DNA of 64,000 bases, taken from positions 4,650,001 to 4,714,000 of the forward strand of contig NZ_JBBOCJ010000001.1 in assembly GCF_038002345.1 (NCBI RefSeq). Reading direction: 5' to 3'. Both the position numbers and the translations under genes were made by a program. The notes below the pieces were generated by a model. That model did no database searches. It saw nothing but the letters and a program-made list of their open reading frames with translations, and had not been told where the DNA came from. Positions 8,108 to 16,779 of the stretch are shown piece by piece. The number at the start of each line of letters is the position of its first letter. Within the stretch, counting starts at the first letter, position 1. Source of the DNA: Paenibacillus sp. FSL M7-0420 (GTDB lineage Bacteria; Bacillota; Bacilli; Paenibacillales; Paenibacillaceae).

Positions 8108-9178
8108 TTACAGTACCAAATAATCCTTCGATGAATGTGTCAGCAGCGTGATGCCGCTCTCGGTAATGACAATATCATCTTCAATCCGTACGCCGCCAAG
8201 ACCTGAGAGATAGATTCCCGGCTCCACAGTGACAACCATCCCCGGCTGGATGACTTCATCCGCCAGCTTGGACAAGCGCGGCCATTCATGTACTTCCATT
8301 CCGAGACCATGGCCTGTGCTGTGGCCGAAGTATTCACCATACCCGTAGCGGGTGATGATATCTCGGGCCAGGGCATCACATTCACGGCCGGTCATGCCGG
8401 GCTTGATATGCGCCAGCGTATGAAGCTGCGCTTCAAGCACAATATCGTAGATTTCCTTCAGCTTAGGGTCCGGTGATCCCAGAGCAATCGTACGGGTCAC
8501 ATCGGAACAGTAACCGTCCAGGAGCGCGCCGAAATCGAAGGTGACGAATTCGTTGTTCCCGATAACCTTGCTGCTCGCTACACCATGCGGCATAGCTGAA
8601 CGCTCACCGGAAGCGACGATTGTATCGAACGAAGACGAAGTTGCACCATGCGTACGCATGTAGAATTCCATTTCCAGATCGACATCGCGTTCCGTCATGC
8701 CCGGCTTGATCACATTCAGGATATGACTGAATGTGGCGTCTGCCAGATCGGCAGCCCGCTGCATCACAGCCAGCTCTTCCTCGTCCTTGAACATGCGCAG
8801 GTTCTCAACAGCCTTAGATACCGGTACCATAGCTGCCGGGGCAAGAGCCTCCGCATAAGCGGTGTACGCACTGAAGGTCACATCATCCTGCTCGAAGCCG
8901 ACACGGACTTGTCCGCCCTTCGGCAGCAGTTCCCGCACAGTGTCAATGAATTTCGAGTCATGCTGTACCACCTTGAGGCCATTCACCTGTTCCGAGGCCT
9001 GTGTCATATACCGGAAGTCCGTCAGCAGATAACTGTCATCACCGGTAACCAGTACAACCCCGGAGGAGCCGGTGAACCCACTCAAATAGCGGCGGTTATA
9101 TCCGCTGGTAATTAACATCGCATCCAGTCCCAGTTCCTGCAGAACCTTACGCAGCTTGGAGACGCGCTTGTTGCCCAT
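8108..9178 (-). CDS. pepQ: Xaa-Pro peptidase (M24 family)
   Basis: A cytoplasmic dinuclear-metal peptidase that cleaves before or after proline in small peptides. The 356-residue protein has an N-terminal creatinase-like domain and a C-terminal pita-bread domain with the metal ligands visible in DFGALLDGYCSDVTRT (two Asp), GHSTGHGLGMEVHE (His), TVEPGIY (Glu) and VRIEDD (Glu). The open frame extends to 9292, but ATG 9178 is chosen because AGGAG lies 7 nt upstream; the extra 38 residues are not family-like. It sits in the efp-pepQ-yqhR cluster (B. subtilis yqhT). X-Pro dipeptidase and aminopeptidase P cannot be separated from sequence alone. Confidence 0.93.
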   Translation of the reverse strand: MGNKRVSKLRKVLQELGLDAMLITSGYNRRYLSGFTGSSGVVLVTGDDSYLLTDFRYMTQASEQVNGLKVVQHDSKFIDTVRELLPKGGQVRVGFEQDDVTFSAYTAYAEALAPAAMVPVSKAVENLRMFKDEEELAVMQRAADLADATFSHILNVIKPGMTERDVDLEMEFYMRTHGATSSSFDTIVASGERSAMPHGVASSKVIGNNEFVTFDFGALLDGYCSDVTRTIALGSPDPKLKEIYDIVLEAQLHTLAHIKPGMTGRECDALARDIITRYGYGEYFGHSTGHGLGMEVHEWPRLSKLADEVIQPGMVVTVEPGIYLSGLGGVRIEDDIVITESGITLLTHSSKDYLVL

Positions 9179-9254
9179 TTTCATTCTCCTCTCGAAATAG
9201 CCACATTGTATTTTACCATAGCGGCAGGCCAACTGAGAAGTTTTTTCGAAGGGC

Positions 9255-9746
9255 CTAGGCCAGCTTCGTCTGCTGTTCGCGTTTGCGTTCATCCGTATAC
9301 TCGATTGCCGCCGTATATCCGATGAATAATCCCCATAGCAGGAAGAGACAGAATTCGCTGATCACCGTGATCCAAGGCAGCTTGAACGGCGGCTGGAGCA
9401 GGAATAAGCGCGAGCAGGCCAGGAACAGGACCGACCACCACAGCACCCCGTAGAACATCCCAGGCCAAGGTCCGTTAAGCTTCCGGAACACCAGCACATA
9501 GATTAAGGACGAGAGTACCGACAGAATGATAAAAAATAAATACCCGAGCAAATGCCCGGCAGGCGTCAGCAGAAATTCATGCTTGAAAAAGGGTTCCGCC
9601 AAAAATCCCGGAATGACCTTAGTGAAGTGCAGAACATACATCAGCCAGTGCAACCCTCCCCAGATTAAACCGGCGAAATAACCCAGTTCAATGGAGAAAT
9701 AAAAAGGATTCGTCTGGACGCTTTTGTGCTTGCTTGAAGAACTCAT
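9255..9746 (-). CDS. yqhR: YqhR family membrane protein
   Basis: A 163-residue protein with four membrane helices (starting near residues 19, 62, 90 and 125) and a charged C-terminal tail. Function is unknown in the family. ATG 9746 has AGGGAG 5-6 nt upstream and is preferred over the frame's first GTG 9788. Gene order with yqhQ (divergent) and pepQ (76 nt downstream) matches the B. subtilis yqh region, except that no 3-dehydroquinase gene (aroQ/yqhS) lies between yqhR and pepQ. Confidence 0.85.
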   Translation of the reverse strand: MSSSSKHKSVQTNPFYFSIELGYFAGLIWGGLHWLMYVLHFTKVIPGFLAEPFFKHEFLLTPAGHLLGYLFFIILSVLSSLIYVLVFRKLNGPWPGMFYGVLWWSVLFLACSRLFLLQPPFKLPWITVISEFCLFLLWGLFIGYTAAIEYTDERKREQQTKLA

Positions 9747-9901
9747 AGAGCTCCCTCTCTTTCGGTATGGGGTTAATCCGGTTTCCACTCCGCTCTCTAC
9801 AGCTAGTATGTACAGCTAACGGCAATCCAACTAGTAATGTGTTTAAAAATTAGTTACAATGTATTATATAAATCATATCAATATACGGGAAGGTGAATTG
9901 G

Positions 9902-10900
9902 TTGTCCCAGGAAACTCCCAGTTACGGCGGCCAAGCCGTCATCGAAGGCGTCATGTTCGGCGGCAAGCATATCAACGTAACAGCCGTAAGACGAAAGAAT
10001 CAGGAGATTACATTTTTGGAGGTGCCGAAGAGCGATAAGAGCTGGGTCCTTAAACTGCGCAAGATTCCGCTGCTTCGCGGCATTGTCAGTATTATAGATT
10101 CCAGCGCCAAAGGCTCGAAGCATCTGAACTATTCGGCAGAATCCTATGCCGAGGATGAGACGGAGCCGGAAGAGCTTGCCAAGCAGCAAGCGAAGAACAA
10201 GAAGAAGGACGAAGGCTGGAGCCTCGGAATGATCTTCGGCGTAGCTATAATGGGGATTCTTTCTTTCCTGTTCGGCAAGCTGATTTTCACGCTGGTCCCG
10301 GTATTCGTAGAAGATTTTTTGTTCAAAAATGTATTTGACAACTATATTCTGCACAACCTTGTGGAAGGCGGCATCAAGCTGATTCTCCTGCTCGTCTATC
10401 TCTGGGCGATCTCGCAGACGCCAGTGATCAAGCGGCTCTTCCAATATCACGGAGCTGAGCACAAGGTCATCAGCGCCTTTGAAGCTGGTGAAGAGCTGAC
10501 CGTAGCGAACGTACAGAAATACAGCCGTCTGCATTACCGCTGCGGAAGCAGCTTCATGATGCTGACGATTATCCTCGGTGTAATTATCTACTCGGTCGTC
10601 CCGTGGAATTCCCTGATGGAACGGGTACTGCAGCGTATCGTTCTTTTGCCGGTGGTCATCGGAATCTCGTTCGAGGTACTGAAGGGCACGAATGCGGTAA
10701 GAGATATTCCCGGCCTTAAGTATCTGGGGTACCCGGGCCTGTGGCTGCAGCTGCTGACTACCAAGGAACCGAAGGACGATATGGTAGAGGTGTCGATCGC
10801 TTCCTTCAACCGTATGCGGGAGCTGGACGCTGCAATTGAAGCAAAAGGATATTCGGAGGCAAGTGTGTCAGGCGGCATTTTGGATCCTGCGAAAGGATGA
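9902..10900 (+). CDS. yqhQ: YqhQ family protein (DUF1385)
   Basis: A 332-residue membrane protein of unknown biochemical function, conserved in Firmicutes. The N-terminal signature YGGQAVIEGVMFGGK and the central YHGAEHKVISAFEAGE are DUF1385 hallmarks; about four hydrophobic helices lie between residues 105 and 265. TTG 9902 is chosen because AGGTG lies about 6 nt upstream; an in-frame GTG at 9893 is inside that site. It is followed after 7 nt by a small membrane protein gene, so the two probably form an operon. Confidence 0.9.
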   Translation: MSQETPSYGGQAVIEGVMFGGKHINVTAVRRKNQEITFLEVPKSDKSWVLKLRKIPLLRGIVSIIDSSAKGSKHLNYSAESYAEDETEPEELAKQQAKNKKKDEGWSLGMIFGVAIMGILSFLFGKLIFTLVPVFVEDFLFKNVFDNYILHNLVEGGIKLILLLVYLWAISQTPVIKRLFQYHGAEHKVISAFEAGEELTVANVQKYSRLHYRCGSSFMMLTIILGVIIYSVVPWNSLMERVLQRIVLLPVVIGISFEVLKGTNAVRDIPGLKYLGYPGLWLQLLTTKEPKDDMVEVSIASFNRMRELDAAIEAKGYSEASVSGGILDPAKG

Positions 10901-10907
10901 TTAGCCA

Positions 10908-11246
10908 ATGATCAGACATGCTTTGATATTTTGGATTACGACAGCTCTTGCCGTATGGGGCCTGATGGTAGATATTATGGCACGCGGCCTGATGGCCTTG
11001 TCCATCTTCATCTTACCCCTGATTCTGCTGGGACTGTTGTATTACGCCTACAAAGTGGCCCCCGGCAGAATGGGAGGCGGACCCGGTCGTCCGCGCACCA
11101 AGGTTAAGCCTTCAGCCAAAACGATGTCCAAGGTTGCCGGCATCCGCAAGACCACTGGCTCACCCGGTAAGCGCAAAAGCTATCCCTTCCAGGTCATCGA
11201 AGGCAGCAAGGGGAAGAATGATGATCAGCTGCCCAAATATCACTGA
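10908..11246 (+). CDS. Small membrane protein at the yqhP position
   Basis: A 112-residue protein with two N-terminal hydrophobic helices (about residues 5-22 and 28-47) and a basic, glycine/proline/lysine-rich cytoplasmic-looking tail. It follows yqhQ by 7 nt and precedes a strong terminator. In B. subtilis the neighbour of yqhQ is yqhP, also a small membrane protein with a basic tail. Identity is inferred from place and build, not from a recognised motif. Function is unknown. Confidence 0.75.
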   Translation: MIRHALIFWITTALAVWGLMVDIMARGLMALSIFILPLILLGLLYYAYKVAPGRMGGGPGRPRTKVKPSAKTMSKVAGIRKTTGSPGKRKSYPFQVIEGSKGKNDDQLPKYH

Positions 11247-11276
11247 ATACTGAATGTAACGAAGCAGAGCTGCAAA

Positions 11277-11318
11277 AGGCATCCCCACTTGAGGAAATCA
11301 CGTGGGGATGCCTTTTTT
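11277..11318. terminator. Bidirectional terminator after the yqhQ operon
   Basis: The arms AGGCATCCCCAC (11277-11288) and GTGGGGATGCCT (11302-11313) are flanked by a T-run on the plus side and TTTT on the minus side. The hairpin separates the yqhQ operon from the converging patatin gene. Confidence 0.9.
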
Positions 11319-11352
11319 CTGGAAAGATAAGAATTTATAGGTTTTGGTTTAG

Positions 11353-12333
11353 TTACCGCCTTGGAGCAGCGGGATGAAGGGTTGCCCTCCAGGTATAGGA
11401 AGGCGGTGCCGGACGATAGTTAGCAAAGAACTCTTCTCCGGCTGCGATGCCCGCCGTATACAAGGCGTCAGTCTGTGCCTGCGTGATATGAAACTCGGTG
11501 GTGGAGATGCCCAGCGTAGGGATTTTGACCGTACGAACGAATTTATCCGTCTCAATATACCGTTCATCATGCGCGGAGAGCATCGTCTCCACCATCGCCT
11601 CCAGCATGCTGAACGGCCCCGTAATATGATGCGGCTGCGGAGCCGTCTTCCCGATCAGCTGGTAGCCTATGGTTGGTGTTCTGCGCCCGGGGGACTGGAA
11701 GCCGTCCTTCTTCTCATCGAACAGCCAGAGCGGGAAATTACTCAGCACCCCGCCGTCCACCATATAGACCAGCTGCCCGCTGAACGGCTTCCCCCTTGCC
11801 GCCTCTCCGGCCAGCCGCAGGATCACCGGATCGAAGAAATACGGAATGCTGCAGCTCATCCGCACCGCCTTGGCGACTTCGAAGCTGTCAGGCTCTATCC
11901 CGTACAGCACCAGATCGTCGGGCAGCACCACAATCCGCCCGTTGGTGATGTCTGATGTAATTACCCGCAGCTTGCCGCGCGGCAGATCCCGGAATCTTAC
12001 TACACCCTTATCCAGCAGCAGGCCGCGAATCCACGCTTCCAGCGCCTGGCCCGAGTACAGCCCCTTCTTGAGGAGCACGCGCAAGGCCGGTCCAATGTAG
12101 GCAGTATTGTATAACGCTCCCCGTTTCAGGAACGCGGTGAACGGCGTATGCCGGATAATCCGGCTCATGGCCTCCCCGCTGTACCCCGCTGCCAGCAGTG
12201 AGGCAATGATCGAACCGGAAGACGTCCCTGCCACCCTACCGAAGGTGCGGCCTGCGCGTTCCGTCGCCTCCACCGCACCTGCCAGGGCAATCCCTTTGAC
12301 TCCCCCGCCTTCAAATACTGCGTTAATCTCCAT
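11353..12333 (-). CDS. Patatin-like phospholipase (YqhO-like)
   Basis: A 326-residue acyl hydrolase of the patatin family using a Ser-Asp dyad. The oxyanion glycine loop FEGGGVKG is near residue 8, the nucleophile elbow GTSSGS near residue 37, and the catalytic Asp motif DGGVLSNFP near residue 192. The likely role is lipid acyl ester hydrolysis in the cytoplasm; the substrate is unknown. ATG 12333 is preferred over TTG 12342. It lies next to the yqh cluster, where B. subtilis has the patatin-like yqhO. Its putative ribosome binding site GGGGG sits in the 3' arm of a hairpin at 12344-12385. Confidence 0.92.
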   Translation of the reverse strand: MEINAVFEGGGVKGIALAGAVEATERAGRTFGRVAGTSSGSIIASLLAAGYSGEAMSRIIRHTPFTAFLKRGALYNTAYIGPALRVLLKKGLYSGQALEAWIRGLLLDKGVVRFRDLPRGKLRVITSDITNGRIVVLPDDLVLYGIEPDSFEVAKAVRMSCSIPYFFDPVILRLAGEAARGKPFSGQLVYMVDGGVLSNFPLWLFDEKKDGFQSPGRRTPTIGYQLIGKTAPQPHHITGPFSMLEAMVETMLSAHDERYIETDKFVRTVKIPTLGISTTEFHITQAQTDALYTAGIAAGEEFFANYRPAPPSYTWRATLHPAAPRR

Positions 12334-12343
12334 ACATGGCAAA

Positions 12344-12385
12344 CCCCCGTTCCATAGAATGTATTGTTATCTATGAGCACGGGGG
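12344..12385 (-). promoter_or_regulatory. Hairpin covering the patatin ribosome binding site
   Basis: On the minus strand CCCCCGT (12385-12379 complement) pairs with ACGGGGG (12350-12344 complement), and CATAGA with TCTATG inside. The 3' arm holds the only plausible ribosome binding site of the patatin gene. The structure lies between the stop of the upstream glycosidase and the patatin start. It has no good T-run, so it is more like a translation-masking element or a weak terminator. Confidence 0.5.
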
Positions 12386-12397
12386 ACTATTCATTAC

Positions 12398-14077
12398 TTA
12401 ACTCTTGAAATAGAAGCTGAGCAGGCTGGCCAGCCCATACGGGTCACGGACGACAATATCATTCGCCCGGAACAGGATGCTGCCTCCCACCTCATCGTAC
12501 TTCTCATTATACTTGAGCTGGTTGATAATCTGATCCCCGCTCTGCCATTCCGCTGTCTGCTTGGTATCCCCTACCTTGTAGGAGGCCAGGCCGATGTACA
12601 GCTTAACCTTCGTTCCCTTAACCTCGTTCACCCACCAGTCCACCAGCTTGTCATAACGGGCGGCGCTGAAGGAGAGGCTCCAATAGACCTGCGGAGCAAC
12701 ATAATCGATCCAGCCGCTCTGAATCCAGGTGCGCACATCTGCATACATGTCATCATAGGCTGACACCCCTGCTGTAGTATCTGAGCCGGTGCTATCCGCT
12801 TTTTTGTTGCGCCATACCCCGAACGGGCTGACCCCGTAAGAAACGGACGGCTTCGCTGCATGAATCTCCTGCCCCAGCTGGCGGATGAACTGGTTGATAT
12901 TATCCCGCCGCCAGTTGCCTTTGCTGCTAATTCCTTGTGTATTGAAGGTCTTGAAGGCCGTATCATCGGCAAAAGCTACATTTGAAGGATAAAAGTAATC
13001 ATCCAGATGTACTCCATCGATATCATACCCTCTGACCACCTCCATCACCGTGTCAATGATATGCTGCCGCGCATCTGGAATCCCCGGATTTATGTACAGC
13101 TTGTTCTCGGCCTTGACGATCCAGTCCGGATGAAGCTTGGCGACATGGTTAGAGGCTAGACTGCTGGTAGATGCGTCTGTGGTAGCCCGGAACGGATTGA
13201 ACCAGGCGTGCAGCTGCATTCCCCGGCTGTGGGCACTGCTAACCATATAGGCCAGCGGGTCGTAGCCGGGCTCCTTCCCCTGAGTCCCGCTAAGCACCTT
13301 GGACCAGGGCACGATCTGTGAAGGATAAAGTGCATCCCCAGACGGTCTGACCTGGACGAATACACTATTGAATCCGGCCGCCTTCAGCTTGTCCAGCAGG
13401 CTGTCGAACTCCTTCTTCTGCTTGTCGGGATTGCCTGCCGAAGACGTAGAGGGCCAATCCAGATTATACACAGTGGATACCCAGGCGCCCTTCATCGCCT
13501 TACTGGTCTTGGCACCAGGAATAGAAGGTACGGTTGGTGACGGTACCGTTGGTATTGGCACAGACGGCGTAGGTGGTACAGTTGGTGTAGGCACTGACGG
13601 AACTGACGGCACCGCAGGCGTTGAAGGCGCGCCGATCTCCTTGCCGGAATATAAGGAAATATGCTTCGTCGCCTGATCCCAGAGTACCTGAAGCCCAAGC
13701 TGCTCGCTTACAAACCGCAGCGGGACCATGACCCGCCCCTGTGTGATCTGCACAGAAGTATCCAGACGGACAGACGCCCCGTTAACGATGGCACTTGTTT
13801 TGCCGCTGGTCAGCTGCAGTATATTATTATCCTTGCTGATGGTTGCTGTCTTACTGGCCTGATCCCATTTCACACCGGCCCCCAGTCCCTGGCTAATCAC
13901 ACCGGCAGGCACCATCGTAACGTTGGTACGAGTAATATACGGCGGCACATCCGGGTTCAGCGTCTCCCCATCCAGTTCAATGGTAATTTGCACAGAAGCT
14001 GCGCGCACACCCGGCGTCCACACGGGCAGACATAACATAACGACGAGCAGTCCTACGATCCATTTACGGTAATTCAT
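12398..14077 (-). CDS. Secreted GHL10-type glycosyl hydrolase with stalk domain
   Basis: A 559-residue exported protein. A signal peptide (about residues 1-26, ending VRAAS) leads to a copper-amine-oxidase N-terminal-like 'stalk' domain (about 28-145, with MVPAGVISQGLGAGVKWD and MVPLRFVSEQLGLQVLWD), a Val/Pro/Thr/Ser-rich linker (about 150-190) and a TIM-barrel of the DUF187/GHL10 family (about 195-520; KGAWVSTVYNLDWPS, FVQVRPSGDALYPS, DGVHLDDYFYP). Related enzymes act on polysaccharide or cell-wall glycans; the substrate here is unknown. The stalk domain is common in Paenibacillus surface proteins. The ATG follows an AGGAATT-type binding site. Confidence 0.92.
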   Translation of the reverse strand: MNYRKWIVGLLVVMLCLPVWTPGVRAASVQITIELDGETLNPDVPPYITRTNVTMVPAGVISQGLGAGVKWDQASKTATISKDNNILQLTSGKTSAIVNGASVRLDTSVQITQGRVMVPLRFVSEQLGLQVLWDQATKHISLYSGKEIGAPSTPAVPSVPSVPTPTVPPTPSVPIPTVPSPTVPSIPGAKTSKAMKGAWVSTVYNLDWPSTSSAGNPDKQKKEFDSLLDKLKAAGFNSVFVQVRPSGDALYPSQIVPWSKVLSGTQGKEPGYDPLAYMVSSAHSRGMQLHAWFNPFRATTDASTSSLASNHVAKLHPDWIVKAENKLYINPGIPDARQHIIDTVMEVVRGYDIDGVHLDDYFYPSNVAFADDTAFKTFNTQGISSKGNWRRDNINQFIRQLGQEIHAAKPSVSYGVSPFGVWRNKKADSTGSDTTAGVSAYDDMYADVRTWIQSGWIDYVAPQVYWSLSFSAARYDKLVDWWVNEVKGTKVKLYIGLASYKVGDTKQTAEWQSGDQIINQLKYNEKYDEVGGSILFRANDIVVRDPYGLASLLSFYFKS

Positions 14078-14253
14078 AATTCCTCCCAGGTCTTGAAGTT
14101 GTATATATAAAAAATGACCCTCTCATCCTTAAGTAAGGGAGAAGGCCGCTCTTTGGTGTAAACGGAATCCTTCCTGAAGTGAAAAAGGAACGGTACCCGT
14201 TTTGACGTAAAAAAACTGGAAAGGTTGCGCTAATCAAACAAAAAAAGCCACGT

Positions 14254-14679
14254 TTATGAATCGCTGGCCATCTCATGGTGAATATCATACAAGGTCTGCA
14301 CACGCGCTTCATCCCGGCGGAAATACTCCACCAGCGTTTCGATCCGGGTGATGGAATCCCAGCTCAAGTGATGCTCAATGCCTTCAACATCCTTATAAAT
14401 ATGCTCTTGCTGCACCCCAATAATCCCGAGGAACTCCTCCAGCAGCTGATGGCGGTCCACAAGACGTTTCCCCACTTTTTTTCCTTTGCTTGTTAGGACA
14501 AGCCCACGATATTTCTCATAGATGAGATATTCGTCCTTATCCAGTTTTTGGATCATCTTGGTCACAGAGGAGGGATGGACTTCCAGCCCCTCGGCAATAT
14601 CCGAGACCCGCGCATAACCCTTCTCGTCGATGAGCTTATATATGCGCTCCAAATAATCCTCCATGCTGGGTGTTGGCAT
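14254..14679 (-). CDS. mntR: Manganese transport regulator MntR
   Basis: A DtxR-family repressor of 141 residues that senses Mn(II) and controls manganese uptake genes. An N-terminal winged helix ([20 protein letters not shown]) precedes the dimerisation helices. All six metal ligands known from B. subtilis MntR are present at the same positions: Asp8, Glu11, His77, Glu99, Glu102 and His103. It is a single gene on the minus strand, divergent from splB. No mntABCD or mntH transporter is in the window, so its targets lie elsewhere. Confidence 0.97.
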   Translation of the reverse strand: MPTPSMEDYLERIYKLIDEKGYARVSDIAEGLEVHPSSVTKMIQKLDKDEYLIYEKYRGLVLTSKGKKVGKRLVDRHQLLEEFLGIIGVQQEHIYKDVEGIEHHLSWDSITRIETLVEYFRRDEARVQTLYDIHHEMASDS

Positions 14680-14809
14680 TCTAGCTTACCTCTTTTCTAT
14701 AATGAGCGTAACGGTGGGACCGGGCCTTGCTCTAACAATGATACATGCTTCTGCCGCTCCTTGGCAAGTCCTGCCGGTCATACGCTTCCCCGGTTAGTGA
14801 TGTTTACCA

Positions 14810-14840
14810 TGATTCCATTCGCCTGCGGATTGGCACAATA
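14810..14840 (+). promoter_or_regulatory. Candidate sigma-G promoter of splB
   Basis: TGATTC (14810-14815), an 18-nt spacer and CACAATA (14834-14840) resemble the forespore sigma-G consensus, 33 nt before the splB ATG. splB is sigma-G controlled in B. subtilis. The match is partial. Confidence 0.35.
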
Positions 14841-14872
14841 ACGGTATCCTCATCCCGAAGGAGCGTGAAATA

Positions 14873-15949
14873 ATGACCTTAATCACACCCGAACACCCTC
14901 CTGCCAAAAGACAGCGCAAGCCCACCGGACTGTTCATCCCGGAGCTGGTTTTCTTCGAGCCCGATGCGCTCAATTATCCCAAAGGGGAGCGGATTATGGA
15001 ATGGGTCAAGTCCCGGAATATTCCTTACCGTATGACCACCTCGCATAACCGGATTACCAACCTGCCCGGCGAGACTGAAACCGAGCAATACAAAATCGCC
15101 AAACGGACGCTTGTGGTCGGCTTGCGTAAGACGCTAACTTTTGACCAGTCGAAGCCGTCTGCCGATTATGCGATTCCGATTGCCACCGGGTGCATGGGCC
15201 ACTGTCATTATTGTTACCTGCAGACTACGCTGGGAGCGAAGCCCTACATCCGCGTCTATGTCAATACCGGGGACATCATCGATGCAGCCAAAAAATATAT
15301 CACCGAGCGTTCCCCGGAAATTACAACGTTCGAAGCGGCCTGTACCTCAGACCCGCTCGGCCTTGAGCATATTACCGGCTCGCTGACGGAACTGATCGAA
15401 TTCATGGCGGAGGAGCCGCTCGGGCGGCTGCGCTTCGTAACCAAATACCAGCATGTCGAGCCGCTGCTTAAGCTGAAGCATAACGGCCATACCCGTGTAC
15501 GCTTCAGCGTGAACGCCGACTATGTAATTAAAAACTTCGAGCCGGCCACCTCACGCTTCGAGGAACGCATTGAGGCCGCCGGACAGATCGCCCGTGCCGG
15601 GTATCCGCTGGGCTTCATCATTGCCCCTATTATCTGGCATGACGGCTGGGAAGACGGCTACAGCGAGCTATTGGAGAAGCTGGCGCATGCCCTGCCGCCA
15701 GGGATTGGCCAAGGGCTGACCTTCGAGATGATCCAGCACCGCTTCACCAAGACGGCCAAGACCGTCATCGAGAAGCGTTATCCCAAGTCGAAGCTGGAGA
15801 TGGACATCGAGAAGCGCAAGAAGAAATGGGGCAAATGGGGACAGAATAAATATGTCTACCCGGACGAACAGCAAACCGCCCTGCGCGAATTCATCACAGA
15901 GCGGATTTTTGAGCATTTTCCGGAAGCAGGCATTGATTACTTCACTTAA
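14873..15949 (+). CDS. splB: Spore photoproduct lyase
   Basis: A radical-SAM enzyme that reverses 5-thyminyl-5,6-dihydrothymine in spore DNA during germination. The 358-residue protein has the CxxxCxxC cluster motif as C107-MGH-C111-HY-C114, and Cys157 in FEAACTSD corresponds to the hydrogen-donor cysteine of B. subtilis SplB. AAGGAG precedes the ATG by 8 nt. It is divergent from mntR and overlaps no other gene. No splA gene is seen upstream. Together with the spoIIIA operon it supports a spore former. Length is close to B. subtilis (342 residues). Confidence 0.97.
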   Translation: MTLITPEHPPAKRQRKPTGLFIPELVFFEPDALNYPKGERIMEWVKSRNIPYRMTTSHNRITNLPGETETEQYKIAKRTLVVGLRKTLTFDQSKPSADYAIPIATGCMGHCHYCYLQTTLGAKPYIRVYVNTGDIIDAAKKYITERSPEITTFEAACTSDPLGLEHITGSLTELIEFMAEEPLGRLRFVTKYQHVEPLLKLKHNGHTRVRFSVNADYVIKNFEPATSRFEERIEAAGQIARAGYPLGFIIAPIIWHDGWEDGYSELLEKLAHALPPGIGQGLTFEMIQHRFTKTAKTVIEKRYPKSKLEMDIEKRKKKWGKWGQNKYVYPDEQQTALREFITERIFEHFPEAGIDYFT

Positions 15950-15957
15950 AGCTTCAT

Positions 15958-16671
15958 TTAGAAAATCAGCCAGCGCGGCGTAATGCCCTGCAGCCAGATC
16001 GTAATGCGGAACATCTGGTCGGTGAACAGCAGGATGCCCATGAATACCATCAGACCGCCGCCCAGCTTCATCAGCAGGTTGGAGTATTTCAGGATCTTGC
16101 GCGCCCCGCCCAGGAAAAAGGCCAGTCCGAAGAACGGCAGCGCAAAGCCGATACTGTACGCCGTAATCATCGTAAACCACGTTCCCGGATCACTGGCCGA
16201 TAGCGCGATAATGGCTGTTAGAATCGGGCCGATACACGGTGACCAGCCTGCCGAGAACCCGATGCCGAAGATGAAGGAGCCCAGGTACCCGGCAGGCTTC
16301 CATCTCAACTCCAGCTTGCGTTCACGCAGCAGGAACTGCGGCTGGAACACGCCCAGCAGGAAGAGCCCCATGACAATAATAAGGATCGCCGACAATTGAC
16401 GGATCAGATCCCGCTGGCCGTTGAAGAATTCACCGAACAAGCCGGCTCCGAAGCCGAGGGTATAGAACACTGCCGAGAAGCCCAGAATGAACGCCAGCGT
16501 ATGCGAGAGGGTCCGGAGACGGACCTCTTTGCTGTTGCTGCCGCTCTTCAGCTCCTGCACCGATAAGCCGGTAATATAAGATAGATAAGAAGGATAGAGC
16601 GGCAGGCAGCAAGGCGATATGAATGACGCCACTCCGGCGGCAAAAGCGATTCCTGCATTCAGGTTGGACAC
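15958..16671 (-). CDS. ccdA: Cytochrome c biogenesis protein CcdA
   Basis: A 237-residue membrane protein with six hydrophobic helices that carries reducing power across the membrane for cytochrome c maturation and, in bacilli, spore cortex synthesis. The paired Cys-Pro motifs SPCCLPLYPSY (helix 1) and GWSPCIGP (helix 4) provide the redox cysteines. The frame extends to 16710, but GTG 16671 has AAGGAG 8 nt upstream and gives the family length (235 in B. subtilis). It is convergent with splB with only an 8-bp gap; no terminator is obvious. Confidence 0.95.
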   Translation of the reverse strand: MSNLNAGIAFAAGVASFISPCCLPLYPSYLSYITGLSVQELKSGSNSKEVRLRTLSHTLAFILGFSAVFYTLGFGAGLFGEFFNGQRDLIRQLSAILIIVMGLFLLGVFQPQFLLRERKLELRWKPAGYLGSFIFGIGFSAGWSPCIGPILTAIIALSASDPGTWFTMITAYSIGFALPFFGLAFFLGGARKILKYSNLLMKLGGGLMVFMGILLFTDQMFRITIWLQGITPRWLIF

Positions 16672-16779
16672 GGGCGCATCTCCTTCCATAGTCGGGGTCA
16701 CTCGGGTCACTTCATGTAGCAGCAGTACAGATACAATTATGTAGTTGGTGCTGAGGGCGGCCGGTTATATGCTTATTTG

